A stretch of DNA of 64,000 bases, taken from positions 1 to 64,000 of the forward strand of contig CAJNOL010000722.1 in the NCBI GenBank assembly GCA_905250125.1, given 5' to 3'. The translations under genes were made by a program, and so were the position numbers. Origin of the DNA: Rotaria sordida (lineage: Eukaryota > Rotifera > Eurotatoria > Philodinida > Philodinidae). Below are positions 49,390 through 61,137 of this stretch, piece after piece. The first letter of the stretch is position 1. Every line of letters starts with the position of its first letter. A model generated the notes under the pieces. That model searched no databases. It saw nothing but the letters and a program-made list of their open reading frames with translations, and had not been told where the DNA came from.

Positions 49390-51128
49390 CTGAGAATTAT
49401 TTCTTGAAAACAAAATAATTAACCGTAGATATAAATGATAGAATCCGCTTTTCTCATTATTTAACAAACTTTGTTGATGAATTCTTTTGCATTGTTTCTT
49501 TTGCAAGGACAATATGTATCAATCGATGTATTTCTTAGTCAAGCCTGCCGATTCCTATTAAAAATCATAAAAAGAAAAAAAAAGATCAGATTTAGTAGAA
49601 ATTTATTTTACCCAATGGCTCGTACTGTCAATACTATCATTGGTTAAAAATGATGTCATTGTGGAAAAAAATCCAGTTGATAACATTTAATGCTAGATTC
49701 TGCATGGTTTGTATGCAAGCAATAATGTGTACCTTCACTATTCTTATGTCAATAAAACGATCGCAAGAGAAAAATGTGCACATTTATGCAATAGGATGAA
49801 ATTTTTTTTGTCAATGATGCAAGAACAAAAAATTCTGTATTGATACAATGAATCATTGCAAATGAATTCGACTCAAATTGCTTTGATGTGCGTCATACGA
49901 AGACGTGTTCATCGGATGATTGCTTCTGTTGCCGTTTTCTTAACACAGTACATATTTAGAAAACTTGTTAGCACAACCGCAGAGGAGATTAAAATGTCGA
50001 TTTCGTATAAGAATTGGGCGTAAACGAAAAGTGAACAAATAGAGTTTAGATTTTCAGACTCACTAACTTGTTTGTTTGTTTTTCTATTTTGAAAATCGAA
50101 GAGCTTGAAAATTGCAAAGTTCATGAAACGAAATGAAACTCAAGAGTTCGAAATTTGCTTTTTCGAGAGACGATTGTGAATGAATTTTCTAATAAATAGC
50201 GAGAAAAGTGAACATCTCAGTATGCTCCACTGACTGGCAGATATTTTACCATGCTATTCTAGATTTTTCCAGGAACAATTTATTTAGACAAATGAGGAAG
50301 CGATGTCTATCAGCGGAAAGCAGAAACTTCTGCTTTAAAAACTGAGACTAACTACGTTATAGTATATTCTTTAAAACAGACAGTACACTATATCACATAT
50401 GAAAACATTCAATTTTGTAAATTGTGTGACAAGATCGAATAAATGAGACACTGTTGACTTAAGTGCTGTTTGAGTGCGTACGTATGCTGATGAATTTTGT
50501 GGGTGTGGGTATAGGTCTAACTATGGGTCTGAATGCGTTTCTTCTTTTTACCAACATCTACACTTTTACTCAGTAGTGGCGAGTAGATGCTTTTCTTCTC
50601 TTTATTAATAGGTTGCTAGCATTTCTTATTGTCTTCTTTCATACGGCGACCACTTGATAAACGGTTGTCATATTAGCAAAGTGACAGATAGCCTGATATA
50701 TGATCACAGGACAACAGTCGAAGATATTTTCTAGTTTTCCATTCAACTCGAAATCATTGGATGAAAATTTACGGACGCTTGTTTACTGTAATCATACCTT
50801 GACCTTCGTCCTCATACAATTTGGGTAATTGTATGCAGCAATTAGTGTGAGAGTGTAAGTAAAGTAAACTAGAACTTTCTGACGTATAGTGAGCTTATTT
50901 GTCTGGTACGAAATCCATTGTCCGGAATCAACTGGCTGGTCGATGAAACTCGATCAAACTACGTCAGGTGGTCTGGTATGGGTTACACCTACTGCAGCAT
51001 AGAAACAATTGCAGAGAATCTAACAGCGCCTAGACTATCAAATAATGTGGAAAGTATCCCAAAGGTATAGATGGATTGGGATGCATTCGATTCGACCTAT
51101 CTTTAATTTCTAAAATGAAGTTTACATT
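49390..51128. other. Intergenic region, no gene seen
   Basis: No gene supported. A short GT-rich, period-6 stretch occurs around 50499-50535 (GTGGGTGTGGGTATAGG), resembling the arrays at 45.9 and 63.6 kb. Confidence 0.45.
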
Positions 51129-51617
51129 CCCAAGGCAAAGCCGCTCGGTCGGATTCTGTCGGATGGATTTCAAATCCGTTTGAATCCGACGTTTCAGACG
51201 TAATCTGATCTGGATTCCTTTGCACAGGATTCCGACGCAAACTGGAGCGGATCCGATCGGTTTTTAACGGAAGACGTCGGATTCCGATGCAATCCGTTTC
51301 GGATCCGATGGTTGCCAGTAAGATCCACAGGTCGGGTTCAATCTCTTGGGTATCTCGATTTCTCCAAAAGGCACCCAAGAGATTCAAACCAAGGAAAGCC
51401 GCTCGATCGGATTCTGTCGGATGGATTTGAAATCCGTTTGAACCCGTCGAACGGATATTTTCCGACGTAATCCGGTCCGGAATCCTGTGCAAGGAATCCG
51501 ACGCAAACTGGTTCGGATCCGATCGGTTTTAACGAAAGGCGTCGGATTCCGGTGCAATCCGTTTCGGATCCAATCGGTTTCCGGTAGGATCCACAGGTCG
51601 GATTGAATCTCTTGGGT
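51129..51617. repeat. GC-rich tandem duplication, ~230-bp units
   Basis: Unit A (51129-51350) and unit B (51388-51617) are direct copies at roughly 80-85% identity. Shared landmarks in order are GCCGCTCG, CGGATTCTGTCGGATGGATT, GCGGATCCGATCGG or TTCGGATCCGATCGG, and GATCCACAGGTCGG. Unit B is also framed by inverted ends (CCCAAGAGATTCAA at 51374 and its complement at the right), as in a transposable unit. Both are full of short palindromes such as GGATCCGATCGG and are far richer in GC than the surroundings. The minus-strand open frames through them are repeat by-products. Confidence 0.7.
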
Positions 51618-51694
51618 TTGTAAAATCATCTCTGCGCTTCAATAGGTGAGCTTGTGTGAGTTTCATATTTGAGCCCCGTCAGAGACTGCACTAA

Positions 51695-52010
51695 CAAAAT
51701 TTTTCAATAAGATCGTATTTTTCTACTTCTGCTCTGGAACTTTGTTCACATCAAGGCCTCTATTAGACTAGCTTCTGTACAAAATTTCGAAGGCTTTGCA
51801 TATACTTTTCTCGAAATACTTATTTTTCAAAATGTTCATGTTTTACATAATATCAATAGAAAAGTGTGTGTATTTGAAAAATACACTCCTAAAACAAAAT
51901 TATATCTGAAAATTGTGAAACTTTTGCAATAGAAGCAAATCTAGCTGAGACTTTAGTGAGGGCAAAGTTTCAGATCAAGGTTTCAAAAATACGATTTTAT
52001 TGGAAAATTG
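51695..52010. mobile_element. Inverted-repeat element (MITE)
   Basis: About 316 bp. The left arm starts AAAATTTTTCAATAAGATCG and the right arm, read backwards, has CAATTTTCCAATAAAATCG, then both continue with GTATTTTT and, further in, AACTTTG and TCAAGG at matching spacing. Arms are about 75-80 bp and imperfect. No ORF or target duplication was recognised. Confidence 0.5.
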
Positions 52011-54867
52011 AGATCCTATGAGGGAATAATTCACTACAAATCCAACATGTCCGTCAAAATTTAACAACTGCACGAGCCCTTTGGGCTTAATATAGTCTAG
52101 TGGCTTGTTACTAATGAGCCAAATATGACATCAAAAGCCCTTAATCATTCGGGAACCTCCATCAAAAGTATTTTTTCCGAAATCGAACACGGTTACATTT
52201 CTTTACTGGAATCTATCGTGGTAGTTCAAAGCAGAATATGTTAACTCTTTAAGTCCCCATAGAGGTTCCAGAATAGTCATTTATAAAATAAATAGGAAAA
52301 TATAATATTGCGGTTGACCTTCTCAATATACCAGCGTTGGGACAAGTCGACTATACACATCCCTCTTTGTTCTATATAGTTTGACCATTCCAGTGATCAC
52401 TAGGTGCAACGACATGAAAATTGACTTTCTATATGTATCTGTTGTTTCCGTATACATTTATAATGTTTTGTTGATAATTATACGTATTCAAATTAGTAGA
52501 TGATACCACTTACAGATTCAAGCGTTATTTGTCATCAACTGGCATGGACGAGACGGACTCCACCGCAGATCTAGGCGTTTTCTCATTTATATCAGACTCA
52601 AGATAGATCCACCACATGTCTAGACATGAATCTAGCATAGATAATGGATGAAGTTAGTTGATTTTAGTCTCGATCTGTATCCAGCATCAGTCGGAAAACT
52701 CATTGGCCATATAAGCTTGTCCTTATATATTTATTAATATAAAGTCAAAGTGCTATTTAAATCGGAGCATAGTATTCTAGAGATCTCTTGCATTAACTAC
52801 AGATCTTAGTGTTGTTAGAATAGAGCTATAATCATATACAACATTGAGAAAATGTAATATTTGATTTTTCTGAATAATTTCTTCTATGTTTGTTTGTAAA
52901 AAATGATACTTCTATTGTTTAAAATAAAAAATGAATTATAAGTAAAATATTTTATGTTTAATATCATCAATTAATTGATATTTAGTTGATATTTAGTTGA
53001 ATTGAAGTAACTTCGATACGACATATATATATATGTATGAATGAAGAGCACAGCCATTGCATCGTTGTGTCCTGAAAAGAAAATTGTCTATAAGACGAGT
53101 TCTGCTCAAATGATTTTGATAAGCTGTTTTCGTTTTACTGATCTGAAGATGATCATTCACTCTTAAAACAACCAAGTTTCCATCTGCTTAAGTTTTCGAA
53201 AAATCGTAGCGACAGATTAAGCACATAGCTTGTAGCATCACCTATCGGAAGTCAACAAGTATTTTTTTAATTTTCCTTGCGATTGTTTAAAATTATTCTT
53301 TTAGCTAGAGTTAAAGAACTTTCCGAGAGCTTTCAGAGTATGTCTTTAGTTTCAGCTTCAGACGAAGCTTTATGCATGAAAAACTATCGATAATAGGCGT
53401 CAAGACACTTTTCATTTTTGTGCAAAGCGGCATTGAAGTCAATGGCATTTCGCTTGAAGAAACTTCATTTGAAAAAGATTGGTTGGATATCGAAGAGAAT
53501 TAGAGAGAAAATAATTTGAGAAGTAAAAGATGTTTTGTTTCATAACCTTCGTTAATATAATAATTTTACACAAAATTTTAAAAAAATGATTTTCAAGCTG
53601 TATGTAGAGCGACTTTTTGGATTTTGTTATTGCTATAATTCAATGAAAACGGAACTGTTTGCCAAAAGAAGTTGACCCTTTTTGCAATTCATATAGCAGA
53701 GTCATATCTTAAAAATCAAGCAAAATTCATCTTTCTCCATTCGAGAGAAAATTTTGTTCTACTAGCAAAGTGCAGAGCGACTTTTTTAATATATCCATAT
53801 ATTAAGACTGATTGATGTATGAGAATAGCGTAGAGAAGTCAGCTGCGATATAGAGAAGTGTTGAGAAAATATTACTTTCATATACAGTCGACATCGTTCT
53901 ATAAAATACAACACTTAGCTTTCTCTTATTATTAAATTCATTTTCATCATTTGTTTCCTCTAACGGTACAATAAGTGTGGATATGGGAGTCATGGTAGTG
54001 AAGGTGGTGGACTTCCTCTTGCTCCAGATAAATATACTATAATCATACCCATACCCTACGCACATAATGATTTATTAACGATATATCTTGGATTGAAAAA
54101 AGCCAATTTCGTAGGAAAATTTCGAAGTAGAAATGTGTGATCAAATTAATAAGAAAAATTCTTCAGCTAGTAATGAAAAAAAACATTCAACGTGAAGATG
54201 ACTCGTATACTCATCAACGTCAACTGAAGTATCTCGATCGGATTCTAATTTCAACATGTTCATAGATGTCGTCTGTTGTTGATAAGCATATAAGATCAAC
54301 CATTTGAAATTCGGTTACCTTCAGATGAATGTAATTAACAGGATAAGAAGATTTTATCAATAATCATTGATTCATGATCGTCATAAAAGAGATGCATAAG
54401 AAAGACTTAACCAATTTTGTAGTTTGTTTGAGACCGAAAATGATTGAGTAGATTTCTGGCCTCACTGGCTTCTGAAATACCATGTACGAGGAGACTATTA
54501 ACTATTCCATTACGAATAGACAATCATGAATAATGGCAAAAACTATACACATCATATACCAGGGATGAAATAACCTCCTTTTTCTTCTCATGTTCGTCAA
54601 TCTGATCATACTCATACACATCTACTTCATTACAACAAACATGGTTTTTTTTGCAATCATACTTCAATTTTTTTCTATCTAATTGAATTTCACTAGGTGA
54701 CGATTGTATGAAGAAGCCATGTGAACACACCGAAATAAATTTCTTTTCTTATTTCATGCTGACAGACAATTGTATAAGCATACGACGCACATCTACAACC
54801 ATTTTACCTTCTCCTTCGTGTCAATCTTTCGTTCTTTTTGTCATTTCATCGACCAGCTATGTTGCAG
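52011..54867. other. Gene-free stretch upstream of the CNBD2-like gene
   Basis: No gene seen over about 2.8 kb. A further short GT-rich/C-rich pair lies near 53975-54062. The missing first exon of the CNBD2-like gene may lie toward the right end, for example near the ATG at 54708, but no splice fits the frame. Confidence 0.4.
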
Positions 54868-57344
54868 CGTGGTGTTACATCGATTACGTTGCACCATCGT
54901 AGAACTTCTCAAACATCGTATCATTCATCAACTGCAAAGCCGGTTCTTATGAAACATTCACCGTCATTCGATCGCGGTTATGTGAGTCAATGATGACCAA
55001 ATGCAATTGTTACATTTTATAATGAATTTCTAGTACTATCGAAAAATGCGCAAATTTATTCGACTTGTTCGTCATGCCATTCGTGTCTGTCTGCTTGTTC
55101 GGAAGTACGCCATGGAGGCATTGCATCGTGCCGACGAACAAATCGTTTTTGAAAACAAGGATATTCTCTTTGATCTGAGACACTATAGACGTCCCGCCGA
55201 AGTAATCCTATGATAATTGTGCTTAGTGTCAATTTATTCTTTGTAGGATACAATTGGCCGTAATATTCGTAAAATTCTAAAATCAGATCCAAAAACAAGA
55301 TCCGAAGATGATATTCGGATGGTTGTCACCACATTGGGTCAAGTCATAAGACCGTTTACAGGTTTCTATGCACACAGATTTTTATTTTATGATTGTAGGC
55401 AATAATTGTGAAGGTCTCATATCGATAAAGCGAAGAATTACTTGAATTTGTGATGGAGCTTTTCAATTCATCCTATGTTCAGGGTTTGAACAAATTGATA
55501 CAATAATATCCATAAGAATTTCAGAAATACTATGTTTGAAAACAGGATTCTTTTCATGTGAAAGACAAGACATCCGAGCAATATTTCTAGTGTTCAAATG
55601 GGTAATCCACACATTAACTATGCTATCCGGAATATTTCTGTTTGTAGTCAAGTAAATCTACACTTGACAAATGATTCTGTCTAAAGTTATCCGAAAATCT
55701 TTGTAAGAAGTTCAAAAATTCAATGCTCTATAAGACATAATCATCAAATATGGTTGTTTACCTAAATCAATATCGATTCATAAATATGTCCTTTTGGCAA
55801 GAGCCATACACTGAAATAAAATGGGCTGAGAAAAATCTAAAATATCTATGTAAATAAGATCTTGTTATTTAGAATTTCCTCTACAGCAACAATACTCTAT
55901 AGCACGTGTGGGACGACTTGAGGAATTCGAAATGGGTCGCGTTATTATTCGGGAAGGTCATCGAGCTGAAAAGTTTTATCTGATTATCGATGGAATCAGT
56001 AAGTGTTTTTAATATTTCGTAGGACCACAGAATGATATTTTTCAATCGATTATCTAGCTGATGTGTATCAATTATGGGAGAGTCCAATAACGAACACAAT
56101 CAGTTCAAGATTGGTGGCCGTACTCAAAAAAGGAAGCTCTTTTGGGGTACGTAGACTATAAGAATCTTGGATGACAATTATTTTTCTCTGTCTTTCTTCG
56201 TAGGAGATTGCTCTGTTAAATTCCAAGAGGCGAACTGCAACGGTGACTTGTCAAACTGACGTGACGATGCTTGCCATCGAACAAGAAGATTTTGTCAAAA
56301 TTTTTATGTCGAACAAAGAACGGACTGAACCTGACTTTATAACATTTCTACGACAGATACCGGAAGTAAGACTATTGATTCAGACAAAACAACCTGTTTC
56401 ATGATTCTTCAGTTTAGTTTCGTGGCTTTCCTTTTGAAAAAATTCCGCCCAATGATCCCTACTTTTGTCATGTTGTTTACTATCGGTAGTTTTCTCTTTA
56501 AATATCATGTCTATTGTGTATATGTAAAGAAGTTGATTCTTTTGTTTCATCAACATTAGTATGGGCACAGTGATGTGTAAAGATTCGAATAAAGACGAAT
56601 GGATTTACGTCATACGAACAGGTTGTTGTCGAGTCATTAAAGCACTGACTCAGGTAACGCCGAAGTTAACAATAAAAAAGAAACCTGAAGTGATTTACGA
56701 TCATTTTGGTATGGTTATGACCGATCCTTTTGATTGAAATAGTACTATTTTTTGTACTGAATTTTCAGGTACCAAGCGCAAGTCCCAGTACGGCATCGAA
56801 GCACTCGGAGCGTATCGTCGAGTAAGACTATTGCCATCGTATGTGCTCATACATATGATCTGTTTTAGCGTGCAGTATCCGCGAAGCCTGCCAGATGCTA
56901 CACGGAGATCGAGCAACTTTGTGAAAGAAATATTTTTGTAAGTATTTTCTCCATGGATGATTCATGATTTAGAATGACTTTATTCGTTGTTGAGGGCTTG
57001 TTCAATGCTATTTTCGATCAATCGGAAAAAGTAACCAGTCTTACGTTAGTCTCTGATGGAGCCGAATGCATTCAAATACGGAGAAGCTTTTTCATTAAAT
57101 GGGCATCGGAGAGTCACTTAGATCGTTTGCGACGAGAGGTATGTAGTACCAATTGTTGTAATTAATATCAAAATTATATCATTTTCTCACATCTTAATAC
57201 ATTTAGCTTCGACCTTATCTCACAGATAACGAACTACAAAATAAACTGCAACGCGAAGTTAACTGGACAGCGTACAAGAATTTGCTCATGCAGCGAATTC
57301 GAGATCGCAACTCCGCATCCCGTACGACCATGTTCAAAAACTGA
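54868..57344 (+). CDS. Cyclic-nucleotide-binding-domain protein, CNBD2-like (5' end unresolved)
   Basis: Twelve exons join in frame: 54868-54981, 55034-55201, 55247-55361, 55873-55998, 56058-56146, 56204-56365, 56418-56485, 56560-56708, 56769-56821, 56869-56937, 56995-57138 and 57207-57344. They encode 464 aa. The first listed exon opens without an ATG; internal ATGs at 54949 or 55046 are possible starts. After a basic helical leader comes SEDDIRMVVTTLGQV. The first CNB domain follows, with RLEEFEMGRVIIREGHRAEK, FYLIIDGI, KKGSSFGEIALLNSKRRTAT. A second, more divergent unit has IPPNDPYFCHVVYYR, DEWIYVIRTGCCRVI and SLTLVSDGAECIQI. The order matches CNBD2, a protein linked to sperm flagella and cAMP signalling in mammals. 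The first CNB lacks a clear FGE-x(6)-RTA-x-V arginine context change: FGEIALLNSKRRTATV is intact, so nucleotide binding is plausible. Confidence 0.78.
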
Positions 57345-58404
57345 ACGAATAATTTTCTTTTATAATTGAGACGATATGTAAACTAAGTCTATATGTTCAA
57401 AATAAGCTGAAATATAATTGTTGACGTATTCGCATGGTACTGCCAGACTTTTGTCAAAAAAAGGATGATTGCTGAAAATAATTCTTGAGATTTGTCGCGT
57501 GTTTGATTACTATCACATTAGATCAAACTGAATCGATGATATAGCTACGAAAGATTTGACTCTGAATGCAATATTTTGATGGATGAACAATTGATTTTTT
57601 TCTATATCGAGAATCCACAAAGAAAAAATCAACTATCAACGATTATGAAAAAAAGGATAGGTCATGATGAAGGAGTCTCGGGTTGTGCAAGAAATTCGAA
57701 TAATAAACAGAATAATCACAAAATCATTTCAAGAAGCACAATCCAACTGTTGTGTATTTATCTTTTTCTTCTTTATTTTTTACTGCTCGAATTCTCATGT
57801 TATACTCTGATGTCACCGAGACAGCAATGTGATGATATTACAGAACGAAACAAAAGAATAATCTCCCTTCGCATGGAATCAAACCATGCACCTCCTGCTT
57901 TCCGAGCACTCATATTAACCACTGTACTAGAAAGGAGTGTATCTTATTCTGTTTGTTTCGTCTTATGAATGAAGGGGAACACTTCAATTCATAACACCAA
58001 CACTCATCGTCCGATATGTACAAACTTTATCGTTAATAGAATCTCTGAAAAGATCAAAAATAGATTTTATACCAAAAACAAATGCTTTATAAATACATTT
58101 CAATAGTTCTATTTTGACTCTCGATCAAAAACTGAGATTTTCGTCTAGAAGACTGTTTTCTCGAAAGGTCTTCCAAGCCAATAAAAAGTTTCGTACAACT
58201 GATCTTTATTAAAGCTCAGGTCTTTTACTCGTTCTAGCACGTGTACAACATTGCGAATCTCTATCCTTTTCTGAACATACGATATCAAAGACCAGAGTTA
58301 CTTAAAAGCATAAAATTTGTGGCCGATAAGCGAGATCCATAGCATACAATATCAGTAATCCGAATGCCATCTATGATGGAATTCTATGGCAAATCGTTTT
58401 TAAT
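57345..58404. other. Intergenic region
   Basis: Apart from the tRNA-like sequence, nothing is supported. The 57576-57968 open frame reads through that tRNA-like DNA on the opposite strand, so it is unlikely to be a gene. Confidence 0.45.
57863..57936 (-). tRNA. tRNA-like sequence or tRNA pseudogene
   Basis: On the minus strand a 74-nt segment begins TCCTTTC and ends GAAGGGA plus G, a 7-bp acceptor stem with one G-U pair. It has an A-box-like TAGTACAGTGG and a B-box-like GGTTTGATTCC inside a perfect 6-bp T stem (GCATGG/CCATGC). The D stem pairs partly. The anticodon arm pairs in only three of five positions and lacks the usual T33, and there is one extra base between T stem and acceptor stem. 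It is therefore probably a decayed tRNA or tRNA-derived repeat; isotype cannot be assigned safely. Confidence 0.45.
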
Positions 58405-58412
58405 GTTTCTTC

Positions 58413-58609
58413 CAGCGGCGGATCTAGGATTTTTTTGATAAGGGGCGATTCGATAGACATGGGGCGATTTTGATCAAAAAGCAAGTTTTGAAGTTTATTA
58501 GTAGTAGAATGCACTCTATTTTTAAGACTTTTCTGCTGAGAAAATCCAAAAATTTTTGTTTCGAATGGGGGCGATCGCCCCAAGCGCCCTCCCCCTAAAT
58601 CCGCCACTG
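58413..58609. mobile_element. hAT-type MITE with perfect 8-bp target duplication
   Basis: A 197-bp element with inverted ends: CAGCGGCGGATCTAGG on the left and, read backwards, CAGTGGCGGATTTAGG on the right. GTTTCTTC flanks it directly on both sides (58405-58412 and 58610-58617). Eight-base target duplications and CAG-beginning ends with GGCGGAT are typical of hAT elements. The interior has a GGGCGAT motif twice in inverted orientation and no transposase. Confidence 0.88.
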
Positions 58610-59095
58610 GTTTCTTCCTCATGCCTCTTGACTATTTTATTTGCTACAAATTCACACGTGTCGCAGATCATGAGTCATATTGAAACTGACTGATTTATTG
58701 AACAAAAAACTGAGAATGTTTCTATTAAGAACGATGAACATTACGATACATAACATTAGAGACAGAAAGTAGCTCTCAAATGAAGACCATACTTTAAATG
58801 AGAGATGTTCAGCTTGCTTAACATGTTCAATAATATCGAAATATACTACATCAAACAGGATCTATAGGTGTATCATGAAATAGTTATTTTGCACATGCAA
58901 CTTTGGTTTTCAAATTTACCCATACGTGGGACAGCTGACTTTCTATAAGACGTGCAACGACGTAGTTTTTCAACATCTATGTCATCCTTAGTCCAATCTT
59001 CTATTAATTAGAGACGTGTTAACTTTTTTTTCTTCGAATGTATGTGCATTGATAATAATAATATTCTTTTATAACCATGCGAAATGTTGATGTTG

Positions 59096-60602
59096 CAGTA
59101 GTCGACAAAAGTACGCTACTAGATGAAAACTATTTAAACTTCAATCATTCGGGCTCTTACTTTTACCACTTATAGAGCTCAAGAAAACCTGATCGTAGGC
59201 ATCAACCTGATCTCGATCGATTGATATATACGGAAGTTATTAGCTCAACAGTATCATCATCTTGTGAAGACTGTATCTCAACCATTTTTCAACGTTCACT
59301 TTCGTGTGATCCAACCCTAACCTCGGAGTAATCTGTGACAAAAACTTGGTAAAAAATTACTTTAAATTCATAGAGATAGAATCTTTGTAATGAAAATATC
59401 TGCTAATCGATTAGTCCTAATCTTCAGTTTGGTGGTAATAACTCCACTTAACCTTAACCGATTCATTTGAAAATTTCAATCATGAATTGCTCATAAGTCT
59501 AGCAGTTAGTGATAAAATTTTCAAAATCATAGCTCAAACAAGAGCTGAGATAGAGTCATCGAAAGAGCTCATTGTGGCACAGATTGCCAATCAATGAGAT
59601 CTCGATATTATAGAATGGGCTTTCGATTCAGTAAATTAGACACAGGGAGTTGCATTGAGCACTAGAAAAAATTTAAATAAACTATAACACTGTAAAAGGA
59701 CAAGCGAAAATTTTTTGATGTTTCATTTTTGCTTAATTTTGTTCGATTCATTCAAGAAACTGTCAACAGTTTCATGTGAAGAAGATGCGCCTATTTACCG
59801 ATGGTTTTACATCTAGGCGTATTCTTTTAGCTTATAAAATTTCCGCGTTACAGCGCTAGCCGCGTAGATACCATGGCTGAACTGTTAGGATATAAAAAAA
59901 AGGTGTATCTTCTACGCTAAAGCCCAACTGACTCGTATACGAGGGTTTCTTGAATGAATCGAACAAAATTAAGCAAAAATAAGACATCAAAAAATTTGCG
60001 CTTGTCCTCTTACAGTGTTATAGTTTATTTAAATTTTTTCTAGTGCTCAATGCAACTCCCTGTGTCTAATTTACTGAATCGAAAGCCCATTCTATAATAT
60101 CGAGATCTCATTGATTGGCAATCTGTGCCACAATGAGCTCTTTCGATGACTCTATCTCAGCTCTTGTTTGAGCTATGATTTTGAAAATTTTATCACTAAC
60201 TGCTAGACTTATGAGCAATTCATGATTGAAATTTTCAAATGAATCGGTTAAGGTTAAGTGGAGTTATTACCACCAAACTGAAGATTAGGACTAATCGATT
60301 AGCAGATATTTTCATTACAAAGATTCTATCTCTATGAATTTAAAGTAATTTTTTACCAAGTTTTTGTCACAGATTACTCCGAGGTTAGGGTTGGATCACA
60401 CGAAAGTGAACGTTGAAAAATGGTTGAGATACAGTCTTCACAAGATGATGATACTGTTGAGTTTATAACTCCAGTAGATATCAGCCAATCGAGATCAGGT
60501 TGATGCTTACGATTGAGTTCTATATGTGATAAAAATATGCGCCCGAATGATTGAGATTTAAATCGTTTTTATATGGTAGCAGTACTTTTGTCAACTACTG
60601 TA
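59096..60602. repeat. 1.5-kb palindrome with identical core in both arms
   Basis: The left arm (59096-59760) and right arm (59945-60602) are inverted copies around a 184-bp unique centre. Reading line by line, 59244-59695 and 60010-60461 are identical over 452 bp. Outside this block the arms differ: the outer ~148 bp is about 80% alike, and the inner ~65 bp has about four changes. The outer ends both read CAGTAGT-GACAAAAGTAC. No protein is encoded by the arms. It could be a fold-back-type element whose arms recently converted. Confidence 0.92.
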
Positions 60603-61137
60603 AATCTACTAAATGCGCATGTTTATTCACTTTATCAATCTGACATATAGAAATTTCTTCATTTGCATTTTGTAAATTAGTATGTTACAAGAATTTTTAC
60701 AAACCTATTTACGATGTTTCAAGTCAAAAAAGCCCACTGACATGTAATACTTTCTGATCCATTTTATTCTACTTTTATTTGTCGCTCAATATATTTTTAA
60801 TAATTGCACAAACATTGGTTTTCTTTCTTCATGATAGAAATGATCAAGAATTTTATCATTAAGTATCATCTGATTGTTTTCATTGCATATCATGTTCTAC
60901 TGATTAAAAATAAAAAAGATCATTTATTGTAGTGATATCGCATCGAAGTTATTGATCGATTGACATTATTTTTTTTATCGATATTTATTTTATGAATTAT
61001 TAATATGTAGTCAGCCTACACGTTTATTTTTTTTTTAGAATTGAGGGCGTGAAGTATGGATGGCGATTCACATCAACTCATTTCGCCATCTGCATTCACA
61101 CTCAACATATTAATAGCATTATTGTTATTAGCAGTAC
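60603..61137. other. Intergenic region, no gene seen
   Basis: AT-rich sequence between the palindrome and the 3' end of the transporter gene, with no supportable feature. Confidence 0.5.

Noticed and set aside
51103..51629. Two minus-strand ORFs with repeated IHPTESDRAA-type peptides
   Set aside because: They run through the GC-rich tandem repeat, differ in frame between copies, and have no start or splice support.
54708..54902. ORF as first exon of the CNBD2-like gene
   Set aside because: No donor in it joins the 54868 exon in frame; the 5' end is left unresolved.
57576..57968. 130-aa plus-strand ORF
   Set aside because: It passes through the tRNA-like sequence and has no protein features beyond one hydrophobic run.
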